From Melieria omissa (taxonomy: Eukaryota; Arthropoda; Insecta; Diptera; Ulidiidae): 64,000 bases of DNA. Below are positions 51,599-61,668 of this stretch, piece after piece. The stretch is from NCBI GenBank assembly GCA_963971225.1, contig OZ020269.1:36043264-36107263 (forward strand), given 5' to 3'. The notes under the pieces were generated by a model. The model had not been told where the DNA came from and did not search any database. It saw nothing but the letters and a program-made list of their open reading frames with translations. Within the stretch, counting starts at the first letter, position 1; the number at the start of each line of letters is the position of its first letter. Position numbers and translations under genes: made by a program.

Positions 51599-51890
51599 TT
51601 CAAAGAACGCATTGACGCTGTACAGGCGTTGCAGATATTAAAGTTAGTTGTTACTATCTAAGATCTAAGATGTTTTCTGTAAAAATATTTACTACAAAAT
51701 ATAGAAAGGATGACAAACTTTTCGCAGTCATGTTTTCGCATATACCTTACCTGCTGTCATGGTGGAGTTGCAATTTTTAGAAAACCATACATATTGCAAG
51801 CTTTTTACCTGCGTGTGAAAGAGAGGGTCGGGGTAATTCTGATTTTTCGTTCTGGTTGGCAGGTAGTCGTTCTGTGAATGGCTCGCGTTG

Positions 51891-51899
51891 TATTTAAAG
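51891..51899 (+). promoter_or_regulatory. TATA-like box
   Basis: TATTTAAAG, 74 bases before the next ATG, with a plausible start of transcription 25-30 bases downstream. It is well placed for the gene at 51973. Confidence 0.5.
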
Positions 51900-51972
51900 C
51901 CCTCGTAGCTGCAGAGTTAAGTGATAGTTGAGCGCGTTCCCGTTGTGACAACATTAATTCGACTAGTGTGAA

Positions 51973-52895
51973 ATGGCTCCCCGAGATAAAGTGGAATTTG
52001 TGATTCTTCGCCTGACATTTTTGCCCTACATGTAAGTGCTAAAAACGGTGTCATTAATTCAGAAAAAGGATTTTCCATTAGTGTAATGATCTTATTTGGT
52101 GTAAAATAAGCGCGGGTAGTGTTGGTTTCGTTTTTGAGTATGGCTTGAATCGTGTTCATAAAGTATGCTTTCATAGCACGTACCAAGAGGCTGGTTATAT
52201 ACGATTTTCCCCTCCCTTAAACATAATGAAAGTTATTGGACCATTGCATCTCGTCAAAATACCATATTCTAACGAGTTCTGCGAAATTTCACTAACTATG
52301 AACTAATTTGCCTAGTTCGCAAATTAGTCGTGTCATTAGATATGAACTAAGGCCCATAACTTAACTGAAACATTTCGCTGGACTATTTTAATAAGTATGT
52401 ATGTAATATATTCATTTTTATTTCAAGTGATCCTTTGTACCCGCGCATTAGCTTAAGTCGACGGAAGCATTCGCCCAGCAGTTCCCTAACGCAAATACGC
52501 GACTGGGTGAGTTCAATGTTCGGATCTCTATGTTGTGGATGTTTTTAAACGGTTTCTGACTTTTGATGCTTTTTTGTTTATTGCAGTTTGATCGCACTAT
52601 TTCACGTGAACGCGCCCAGCTCCCGCCTAACATGAGTGTGCGCTACTCGGAGTGGCGCATCATGACCGGCAATGCGAACTTATTCACTGTGAACGGCCAA
52701 CAATTTCATCGGGCCGTCATTGTCATGGGCGAGGACTCCAGTTATTGGATCTTCTACCAGAACATACCGATGCACCGGCGCATCGAAGGCAGCGGTCAAT
52801 TGTCGCTGACATACTGTGGCTGCTGCCTGTACCGTCACTACATGAAGATCATGGAGGTTGTGAAAAGTAACCTGACGAGGCCGAGTACATGTTGA
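51973..52895 (+). CDS. Unrecognised 148-residue protein, three exons
   Basis: Exons 51973-52031, 52428-52506 and 52587-52895, with good donors (GTAAGT, GTGAGT), pyrimidine-rich acceptors and matching phases, join into one 148-residue protein. I do not recognise it. The N-terminus is mildly hydrophobic (FVILRLTFLPY). The middle is basic and serine-rich. The last 85 residues look like a compact domain: YSEWRIMTGN, FTVNGQQFHRAVIVMGEDSSYWIFYQNIP and a cysteine cluster CGCC before a C-terminal Cys. The codon use and exon structure look genuine. A TATA-like box upstream and an AATAAA at 52998 frame it. It converges on ND-19. Confidence 0.75.
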
Positions 52896-52997
52896 ATTTA
52901 TGTTCTGCGTATTTAATCTCAATTCCATTTTAAGATGCAATTACTAAGTTTATGTTTTTAATATTGTGATTGCGCTTGCCGTTTAGTTTAGCTCCGT

Positions 52998-53003
52998 AAT
53001 AAA
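52998..53003 (+). terminator. Likely polyadenylation signal of the 148-residue gene
   Basis: AATAAA, about 100 bases after the stop codon. Confidence 0.6.
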
Positions 53004-53120
53004 AGTCATGTTGTTTTCCATCAGCTACGTGTTTCTATATTTCTCTGAAGCACGACAATTGAAGCGTATGACAGTTTTCGAAAATTGTTTTTAATTCTTG
53101 GTGATTCTTGGTAAAAAAAT

Positions 53121-53987
53121 TTATTCCAGCCAGTGGAAGCGAGCACCATATTTGGCCGGTGGCCTTGGGTAGTCGTCCGGTAAGCCGGGAGTAGCGTCTG
53201 GATAGATTTTCTTCTCTGGTTTGGGTGGTGCTTCACGCGGTGTTGAATGAATCTGCAAAGTGGACAAGTGGTTATTAATTTGTACAAAAATACGGGCAAA
53301 TATACCTTTGCACGCGTGAAATAGCCATAATCTGGACGCTCAATGTCCAAGTTGTCCTGCATACACTTATCAAGTACGGACTGTGTCTTGCGGCAGCTGT
53401 AAAAATATACAAATGACTCTCCGCTTGCGGTTTACAAAGCAGCACTTACTGTCCAAACGCCATATTGCCACTGCTTTTATCCAAGCATGTAGCGTACTGC
53501 ATAAACTCTTCGGAACACGACTTCTTCACTTTTCGGAAAAAGTCAAGAGCACAGTTTGTCACCGCTTTACCCTCAGCAATGCAGGCTCGCGGGTCGTCCA
53601 GCTCTTGCCGACATAACATAAACTCCTGCAAGAGAGAAATGTCAGTCACTCAATGACTACAACAACTATGCAGGTCTCTGGGTATCCAAACATTGCTCAG
53701 CGGATGCACTGACATCCAAACAAAAGTGTTGAGGTTAGAACAATGCATCAAGAATTATATAACCGTGTTTCTCGGGCTGTGGGTTTTGGTTTCAAAATTG
53801 TATTCGTGAATGCACTTGTGCACACCCGGGCAACGCTTCAACTTTCCCTGTAACTTACATTGTTTTGATTCTCACATGCTACGCCCAGATGAAATGCACC
53901 TGCACGTAGAGCTGCAGTAGACAAATTAAGCTCTTGTACCGTTAGCTCCTCCTCCGTGGGTAATGTCGTATCGCTGGTGATTACCAT
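53121..53987 (-). CDS. ND-19: NADH dehydrogenase subunit NDUFA8 (ND-19), complex I
   Basis: An accessory subunit of respiratory complex I on the intermembrane-space face. Minus-strand exons 53987-53859, 53625-53450, 53396-53306 and 53252-53121 give 175 residues, close to the usual 172. Cysteine pairs typical of its twin CHCH folds are visible: [43 protein letters not shown] and [13 protein letters not shown]. The C-terminus is proline-rich and ends YGARFHWLE. The ATG is preceded in frame by sequence that does not look coding. It is tail-to-tail with the 148-residue gene. Its promoter would lie in 53990-54570, where I see no named element. Confidence 0.95.
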
Positions 53988-54902
53988 GATGCTTTTGCCC
54001 GTGCAAACACGTCGGTTCGGGGATACAGGCTTGGAAAAGCTAGAGGGCGATTTATTAAATAAAATACAGGACTTTCCAAAAGAACTTTGTCCCAATCGAA
54101 TCTGAACCGACTTGACAGCAAATAATTTTAGAGGGTTGCATTCTAAACATGGCAGTTTGTAGACTTATTACAATAGCGTAAATTGGTAATAAAAGAGAAG
54201 CAAAGTTGTGAACCAGTCTATCGATAATTCTGTAGTCAAAAAAGATAAACGCTTAGGTAGACTTAAGACATTGTTGAGTTAAGGGTGCTAGCCTATTTTC
54301 TTTAAAACGTACTGCTCAAAATAATACTTATGGACTTCAACGAGTATTGCTTTTGACCCCAGAATTATTTGCACTACATCAACTAATCAAATCTTTTCCT
54401 ACTAAAATTCTTCGAAGTAATATAACTTCTTTCTAAAATGTTACTTTGGGTTTCGAATAATAGGTAATGCTAGTATAACAATATTTCTTTTAGAGGTCAG
54501 AAATATGTAAAATAACAAAATCACATTCAAATATGTCCCAATACCGATAATGAGCGACAAGTTAAAAAAAAATTTTGTGTTCGGGAACTTTTTCAGTAGC
54601 AACTATCCGCTTAAAAATATCAGGAGAGCCAGCTTACGCTGCTTAGAATGAAACTATCCAAAAAAGTAAACAAACAGAAATTTGAAAGAAATTGCAAGTC
54701 TTAACTCTTGGTCACACCAGTGTACACAAAAAAGGGTGTTAACAGGGGGGTGTAAAAACAGAAACAGCTGATTTGAATGGTTCATTTGAGGTTTGAAGCT
54801 GTAGCGAAACTTAAGTTTAATCAGACAATTATTTTAAGAGGCAAATGTTCCGTTGGGCTCAATCTACAATTCTTCCCTTTCAGCTGCAGCAAGTAAAGCT
54901 AA

Positions 54903-55655
54903 CAGTCAAACCTAAATTGGAGCGTCAGCGGCAAGCAACTGTCAAAATTGCTTCATGCCCATACAAATTGTATGGGGCAAACCGCAATTGAAACGCTCTG
55001 ACGCTGAGCTATTCGAATTTCCAATTTTGACAGCGCGTTAGCAGTTGAAGTTGGCTGCGACAAACAAAAACGCCTGTGATTTATATTTGATTTGATTTAA
55101 ATTGTGAGGAATTTATTCAAATAAGAGCTAAGTTTTGGAAAATAATAATAGTTTGTTGGTTTTTTGGCAACTAAACAGATATTTTTTGACATTTGTTTTC
55201 ATTTCATGATTTTGACAATCCCAACGCAACGCTTCAATTTCGGTATGCTGCTCTGAGCGAGAGCGTTGCGTCAGAAAACCCAACGCTCAACGCTCCAATT
55301 TAGGTTTGACCATGGTTCAACTAACAAGGTTGTAGCAAGCCACCGGCTTCGGATCGTTTATCGCTTCTGTCAAAATCGTCGGTGTCAGAAGTGGTGCGGT
55401 GTTGCCGCATCGGTTGAAATGAAAATACCTGACTGAAAACAACTGACCTGAGCACTTTTCCCGTTTTTTTTTTCACTCAAATACAGCACCGTCTGGCAAC
55501 AATCACTTTTGTCTGTTTTCAGTTTCTCCCTCTTTCGTCGGAAAATGACAGCTGAATTTGACAGTAGCGATAAACGATCCTACCAACAAAATACATGTGG
55601 TTTTTGGTGTTGCGGGGATGCTATTACCTTGTTTATTGTGCCATGGGTTTGACTG
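54903..55655. mobile_element. MITE with CAGTCAAACC ends, TAA-flanked, carrying a hAT-like MITE
   Basis: Inverted termini CAGTCAAACCTAAATTGGAG (over 20 bp exact). TAA on both sides (54900-54902 and 55656-55658). The right end is split by the element at 55311-55645, whose duplicated target GGTTTGAC is part of this terminus. The sister element at 61669 has the empty site (AAAGCTGGTCAAGACGG). Confidence 0.8.
55311..55645. mobile_element. hAT-like MITE with CATGG ends, copy 1
   Basis: Exact 8-bp duplication GGTTTGAC on both sides (55303-55310 and 55646-55653). Imperfect inverted ends CATGGTTCAACTAACAAGG and the complement of CATGGCACAATAAACAAGG. Nearly identical to 60800-61126, so the family moved fairly recently. 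Confidence 0.9.
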
Positions 55656-55955
55656 TAAGCAAGACCGTTGTGGCGCAGCAGACTCACGAACGCACAATTA
55701 ATTTGTTGGCTCTATTGGCTTCCAAATGTTTGCAAAACGTATTTGTCTTTACAGTCGATCATATGGCAGCAAATCATATGTTTTTCTTGTTCTTCTTACT
55801 GGGTAAAAGCTTAGTGAGATTATGCAGGTGAATCAGGTAAAATGAGAAAAACTTTTACTTTCATTTGTCATATATGTCATAATGCTCAAAAAATTAATCC
55901 TGAAATACTTTATGCGAAAGTGCATTCGGCATTCTAAATAAAAACGGATTTTTAA

Positions 55956-57321
55956 CCCTTCTGTCAATACGAAGGTACCTATTGCATTTTTGAAGTAAAA
56001 ATATCCTACTTTCGGCCAAGGAACGCTATGCTAGTATTTTTAGTATCTTCCTAAATATTAATTGACTACCTATTAGATAACTTATATAGAAAGAAAATGT
56101 ATAACTTTTAGAACCGATTTTTAAACATTACCCCTTTGTTCTATACGAAGGTACCCGGGTACCTTGATACAAAATACAGTAAAACAATACAGTTTCACCG
56201 TGAAATTACTCGATCATATTCGAGTGGACCCCGTTTTCAATTTGAAATCAAATTTGTAGAATTTTGATCGAAGTCATCGACTTCACATGCGTGTTACTTC
56301 AAGATTTTTTACCGTTTGAAAGGAGAAGTATACTCCGAAAAACTAAGTAGGAAATTGCCATAGTATGTAAGACTCAAGTAGGCGCAAAAATATTAAAAAT
56401 TTGTATTCAAAGCTCTAAACCTTACGTCCACCCTACTGCAGCGGATAACGTTTTTACCTCTGAGGCATTTCTCGACCCCTAAAGTCATCGATATTCGGCG
56501 ACAAAAACTTTGGAGTTGTACTTTAAATCTAGCAATGAAGCTGGGTTGTTCTTTCAACTATGCACCACGGCAAAGCAATGCCAGGGGACAACCCGAGACC
56601 AAGAACCTTTCGCATAGTACAAAGGTCACTTGACGTTATGGCTCAAATGTTGACCCATTTAATTACTAAAAGTGGCAATATTTGCACCTTGGTTGCGTAT
56701 ATTACTCGCAGCATACATAAATAAGATACCACAAAAAAGTCAGAGACCGCGGAGAATATCTTCAGAAGGTAACGGGAGGGGTATTGGTAGTTCAAACTAC
56801 CCAAATATTTGCTAACAAAAATTATGGGTGACGCTTTGATTTCAAATGGTATTGAGGTCACAAAATGTATGCAGAACGCCTTCTACAATGAAATCCTGTG
56901 TGCGCCGCTGATGCCGAAAACTCAGAATAGACAAAACAATACCCTTGTTATGACAATTTTTACACTAAAAACGGGTTTCAAACAATTTGCGGAGCACAGA
57001 AACCCTTATGTTAGTTTCTGCAAGCATCTGTAGAAACAAAACGAGACTCAGACCACCGGCAAAAAGCCCATGAGCCATGCTATATCTGTTCCGATCAACG
57101 TAATCAATAACGTAAAACAACAAAATGCTAAAATTATTGCACTATTAATGTAATGTATTTAATTTTTTTAACTTGAATTATCAATAAATAACGCTTTATT
57201 TTATAAGCCAACAACGGTTTTTTAAATTTGTGCGCCATTATTTTTACTTTTCCCATACAAATTGTATGAAGGTACCCTTTGTATTGATATTAGGTGGAAA
57301 TTTTTCGTATTGATAGAAGGG
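55956..57321 (+). mobile_element. piggyBac-like element, decayed
   Basis: TTAA on both sides (55952-55955 and 57322-57325) and inverted ends CCCTTCTGTCAATACGAA against CCCTTCTATCAATACGAA. TTAA targets and CCC-starting termini define piggyBac. The interior holds scraps of open frame (56809-57033) that may be transposase remains, but I cannot confirm its catalytic residues. Subterminal GAAGGTACC motifs recur near both ends. Confidence 0.85.
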
Positions 57322-57437
57322 TTAAAGAAGCATTACTGAATTACTAAGGGAGCCAACGCGGTCAAATCAGAAAGTGACTGGTTTACTGTATACTGGCGCT
57401 AAAAGTTACTGGCAAAAGTTTCTCCAGTAACGCTTTA

Positions 57438-57835
57438 CATGCCGGCCTTGATAACTCAGCGGATAGCGCGCTGGCTTCTCATACCGAGCGCCCCGGGTTC
57501 GATTCCTGGCTCGGGCTGGTGAACAACTCGTCTACTTCTATCGCTATGCACATGAAGGGAATGGGAATTACAAGAATCGCACAAGTGCGCTCTTGGCAGG
57601 CAATGGCAAAACCTCCAAGTGTGAACGAAAAACTGCCAATCGCCGTTCGGATTCGGCGTTAAACTGTAGCTCCCCTCCCTCCCTTTCCCCATCCGCTTGA
57701 AATGTGTGCTGTAACATATGTTGGCAAAACAGTGTTGCATACACAGTTTAAAAACGGGTGAAATATGTGGTATCACAATGGGCCTTTCAGGCCTCCGAGT
57801 GTGTCTCTCATAGAGGCAGCCACCGCAACCTAACC
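57438..57835 (+). mobile_element. tRNA-derived SINE, family 2, full length
   Basis: tRNA-like head with A box TAACTCAGCGGATAGCG and B box GGGTTCGATTCC. The body follows with the central segment GGCAATGGCAAAACCTCC and CCGTTCGGATTCGGCG, ending at GCAACCTAACC. A 10-bp duplication, TAACGCTTTA, flanks it (57428-57437 and 57836-57845). A truncated sister lies at 33830-34160. The tail is short. Confidence 0.9.
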
Positions 57836-57845
57836 TAACGCTTTA

Positions 57846-59544
57846 TAGCATAAACACAACCAAGTCGTCGTGCGAATTTATTCGCACCGAAAAATTACGC
57901 AGTGCGTCGTCGTCGTGAAAATACGCACAGTTAAACAGAATGATGCGACATTCGCATCAGCTATTATTTCTGCAAACACGGCAAACACACAATTGCCTTT
58001 TATTTTGAGTGAATGAAATCAACATGAATTCGATAAGTCGAGAAAACGAGCATATGGGTACGTCGTTATTGTTGTCCTTTGAGGGCGGTTAATTTATTAT
58101 TATTATTATTTATTAATAGTCAAATAGAATGTGTATATAGGTTACAGACAATTACCATGTGGTCACAAACTATTTCTCGCGCGGCAAGAAACAGGGTCTG
58201 CTGTCATTATTCAATTACGCCAAGGAAAGTCTGCTGCCGACGCGCAGCAAGAAGTCCTTCTGAAGGTGCAATGCAACACTTACTCGCTCGAGAACCGCTG
58301 GCGAGATTCATTGGACCGCGCGATTAAAAGCAATTTGTATTAAGACACATACCTGGCTAAGGATTTATTTATTATTATTTTTTTTAATAAGCAGCGTGTT
58401 TACAAAACAAACATGAGATTCGAATACAGACCACCACAGATACCAAAATACGCCTTCGTTGCCATGTCCACGAACAAACCTGTCTCGACCACGCCCGGTA
58501 TGAGCAGCAAATCTTCATTCACCGCCTTCCAGTCGTAAACCGTTGTCGGCTCAAAGTGCCAGTCAAGTATGAAGTTGCCATTGTCCGTGACGCACGGCCC
58601 CGCCTTGGCTACCGCCATGCATGGCCCCAATGCGCTGCCTTATTGGCACATATGCCATGGGCACCACCTCGATCGGAATCCCCTTCTTGTACTGTTCGCC
58701 CAGGCGCTGGGAGTTCTTGGTGTAGTCCGCTATGACAATAAGCTGCTTCGCGCAGGCGGCCACTATTTTCTCCTGAAGCAGACACCCGCCGCCGCCCTTG
58801 ACCAGTACCATGTCGCTATCGACCTCGTCGGCGCCATCGATGGCCACGGCCAGCTTTGTATGCCGGTCCAGATCGCCCAGCTGCAGCTGATGCTCGACAA
58901 TCGGCTGATGTGCCTGAAAGCTAGTAGGCACGCACACCACCTCCAGTCCCTCGGAGCGCACCCGCTCTGCCAGGCGCTCGATGGCAAACACTACCGGGCG
59001 TATTGTCATATGCGCAAACTTGATTTGTCCAGGCGACGACTTTTGCTACTTTCGGGGCAGCAATATTAGCCAAATTCCTTCACGGCAGTACAAAACCGTC
59101 TCCAGCTGCAACTCTAATCAGAAGCGCAACTGCCAGTGCGGGCACGATTTCTTTCGCTGCTCGGTCAATTAGGAGCTCCGTCTTGTCCATTTTCTAAAAC
59201 ATACGAAAGGGAAAGACAAAATAGATTATTTGGCACAATTTTTTATTAAAATTTGAACCACTTACAACTTTGCAACCTCAAAAAACCACAAATCACAAAA
59301 TTTTACCACAATTTTTCGTTTGTTTGTTTTTTCGTTTTTCACCGCTGACAGCTGCACAGCTGATTGGTTCGCACGACGACTGCGAGCAAATTAGAATTTG
59401 TTCTATCGTCGGACGACCGGTCGTCGGTCGAATATCGCAGTCGTCGTCGTTGTGGGCAATCACATTTGCTGCTGTGTGTTTTAATTTTGACAGCGTACGT
59501 TCGCAGCGTAAATATCGCACGACGACTTGGTTGTGTTTATACTA
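57846..59544. mobile_element. Terminal-inverted-repeat unit enclosing a broken Rpi sequence
   Basis: The outer 30 bases are inverted: TAGCATAAACACAACCAAG on the left and the complement of TAGTATAAACACAACCAAG on the right, continuing into TCGTCGTGCGA at both. TTA flanks both ends (57843-57845 and 59545-59547), fitting a PIF/Harbinger-like duplication. No second pair of these termini is seen inside, so the unit is not obviously two MITEs. It contains the Rpi-like pseudogene on the minus strand and an unrecognised plus-strand frame (58131-58343). CGTCG-rich subterminal repeats occur at both ends. Confidence 0.65.
58400..59075 (-). pseudogene. Rpi: Ribose-5-phosphate isomerase (Rpi) pseudogene
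   Basis: Rpi interconverts ribose 5-phosphate and ribulose 5-phosphate. On the minus strand the pieces are in order: NLANIAAPKVAKVVA near 59070, then VVFAIERLAERVRSEGLEVV, AIDGADEVDSDMVLVKGGGG, EVVPMAYVP, and in a different frame [41 protein letters not shown]. Two deletions break it: one of about 25 bases removes the GSGST phosphate loop before VVFAIERL, and one near 58640 shifts the frame before MAVAKAG. The catalytic loop is therefore gone. No intron is visible. An A-rich stretch (58371-58390, read on the minus strand) follows the end, which hints at retrocopying. It lies in the inverted-repeat unit 57846-59544. An assembly or sequencing error cannot be fully excluded. Confidence 0.8.
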
Positions 59545-59828
59545 TTACATTGTTTTTATTTCGTTGCAAGAGATTGGGCGTACACAAACAGCATTCAGTA
59601 AAAATTTGTACAAAGTTGTTTAAGATCGTACAAATTTACCATACCCAAACAGACCTATTGAGACTGTCGCTTATTTTGGATCGGTATACGCATGGAAATA
59701 TCAAATCTGTGCAGACCCCATGTAATCGGCTCTAATGTAATCGTTTATGGCTCACCCCTATGTGTCAAACGAAATCTTGTTGCACCTTGTGCTGAGCGTT
59801 GTAAATACTTTGGTCAAGATATTTCAAA

Positions 59829-60479
59829 ATGCAGAGAAATCCATTTAAAGGAGCGGGCGGACATTCATCCAAAACTGCCTGGAATAGGCAAGAATCAGGC
59901 CCAAAATGGAAAAAGCGAAGACAAGTTGGTTTAAGTAAAAAAGAAAAAGAGTGGGGCACGGTGAAATTTTCGCCAGTTATCGCACAACCAGCCACGCCAT
60001 GGGCGAAATTTAAAACTGAAATAACACAAAAACAGCAAGAAGAAGGTGGTTTGTCAAGCAGCTTAAATATGAAAAGCGAGGAAGCGAAACATTTTCTGAA
60101 GAAGCGCGATGAGAACTACCGGCGATTGCTCATAGCGGAAGCACAAAAAGGAGCAACCAAGTGGGAAGATTTCAGCGAAGAGGTGGAGCAGACTGAGGCG
60201 CGACGTGGGAATGGCGAAATCGGAAAACATAACAATTTTGAAAAGCAACCAAGAAAGAAATCGAAGCATAGAGTTGGTGCGCGAGACTCGATGACCGATA
60301 ATCCGAAAAAGAGTAAAGAGTTAATAACCAAAAAATTACTGAACAATTTTGATAGCAGAAAGCTGACGTTCGATCAAAATAATACGCTTCGCAAAGCCAT
60401 TACGAAAACTACTCATTTAGCTCGAGGCGCTACACTTAAATCTGTTGTAGTCGATTTGAAGAAACGAGGACTCAAATGA
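59829..60479 (+). CDS. Unrecognised basic 216-residue protein
   Basis: A single open frame of 216 residues from ATG 59829. I do not recognise it. It is very rich in Lys and Arg (GPKWKKRRQVGLSKKEKEW, KQPRKKSKHRVGARDS), with a central charged, probably helical region (FLKKRDENYRRLLIAEAQKG). No membrane segment or signal peptide. Such composition is common in nucleolar or RNA-associated proteins, but that is a guess. AATAAA at 60539 lies 60 bases past the stop. The frame stands out from its surroundings and has no transposon motif. An upstream exon could exist, since the ATG is not preceded by an in-frame stop that I could place close by. Confidence 0.65.
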   Translation: MQRNPFKGAGGHSSKTAWNRQESGPKWKKRRQVGLSKKEKEWGTVKFSPVIAQPATPWAKFKTEITQKQQEEGGLSSSLNMKSEEAKHFLKKRDENYRRLLIAEAQKGATKWEDFSEEVEQTEARRGNGEIGKHNNFEKQPRKKSKHRVGARDSMTDNPKKSKELITKKLLNNFDSRKLTFDQNNTLRKAITKTTHLARGATLKSVVVDLKKRGLK

Positions 60480-60538
60480 AGAAGGTCTAATAACACCGAC
60501 TAAAAATACTTTAATACATATATAATATTATGTAGGTT

Positions 60539-60544
60539 AATAAA
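60539..60544 (+). terminator. Likely polyadenylation signal of the 216-residue gene
   Basis: AATAAA, 60 bases after the stop at 60479. Confidence 0.6.
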
Positions 60545-60799
60545 GTTAGATTAGTTAGAAATTTTGATTCGTTTTTATTGAGAAAACTAAGAGTTAGATT
60601 AGGGAATTGCTCATTTTCGCAGGGTGATTGGTAGAAGCGGTGCATATTTAATAAGTATATCTAAATGAGTAGCTGATCCTGTTTACCCTAATCGCGATTA
60701 TCAATACCAATGAAAACATTTTGCAGACTAAAGTTAAATCAAATTATCGGGAAAGTGATGAATTTTGCGAATTCAGGTACGGTTTCGAAGTCTCGAACG

Positions 60800-61126
60800 C
60801 ATGGTTCAACTACAAGGTTGTAGCAAGCCACCGGCTGATCGTTTATCGCTTCTGTCAAAATCGTCGGTGTCAGCAGTGGTGCGGTGTTGCCGCATCGGTT
60901 GAAATGCAAATACCTGACTGAAAACAACTGACCTGAGCACTTTTCCCGTTTTTTCACTCAAATACAGCACCGTCTGGCAACCATCACTTTTGTTTGTTTT
61001 CAGTTTCTCCCTCTTTCGTCGGAAAATGACAGTTGAATTTGACAGTAACGATAAACGATCCTACCAACAAAATACATGTGGTTTTTGGTGTTGCGGGGAT
61101 GCTATTACCTTGTTTATTGTGCCATG
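60800..61126. mobile_element. hAT-like MITE with CATGG ends, copy 2
   Basis: Sister of 55311-55645, same orientation, with only scattered differences and small gaps. Exact 8-bp duplication CTCGAACG (60792-60799 and 61127-61134). Confidence 0.9.
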
Positions 61127-61668
61127 CTCGAACGGTGTTGGGGGCGACGTGAACGTCATTTATAGTGAATACTTCTACCTACCTACACGCCGATTCAATT
61201 GGTCTCCATCCGAAAGTAGAGTAGAGTAGTCAGTGGCAGTGTTGCAATTATTTTGAATGTAACTCAGTTCTACTACATATTAAAAGTAATATCGTTATAT
61301 TACACAGAATATATATATTTTATATTTAAAAAAAACTTTGATTAGCCAAGATAATCGATAATGTGAATAGTTTTATTGAACTTTCAGTACAATGCGAAAG
61401 AACTTAATATTTGTTATATAAAAATTCATAGAACAAATTATTTCAAGTACTCGACAGTATTTGTATTAGTTCTCATAAAAAACCGTAGTCAGCAAGGGCT
61501 AAGAAGAAATGGCAATGTGATAAAAGATATGTATATCCTTGAAAGTACTTAGTTGGATTATGTAAGTAATTTAATGAGTTTTGTAGAATTAAACGCGCGA
61601 TCGGCTGATTAAATGTGGTCATCATTTTCCAATGGCGTCTGGCTCCGTTTTTGGTTGTCAGTGTCATA

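Larger units (their letters stand above)
54572..59657 (-). mobile_element. Outer element of the nest (AGGTCTGTTTGG family), inverted copy
   Basis: The right end at 59657 reads as the complement of AGGTCTGTTTGGG, preceded by AAATTTGTACAA as in the sister element 61669-62562. Its body can be aligned in pieces to the sister in reverse: 54580-54900, 55657-55850 and 57360-57437, then the end at 59600-59657. The left end near 54572 is decayed. Five younger elements lie in it. Their removal restores alignment to the sister, which makes the nesting order firm. Confidence 0.7.

Noticed and set aside
57438..57520. Candidate tRNA gene from the strong A and B boxes
   Set aside because: The tRNA-like part continues into a SINE body and the whole is flanked by a 10-bp target duplication.
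58131..58343. 70-residue plus-strand frame inside the Rpi-bearing unit
   Set aside because: Overlapping frames are open, no transposase signature is visible, and it is too short to support as a gene.
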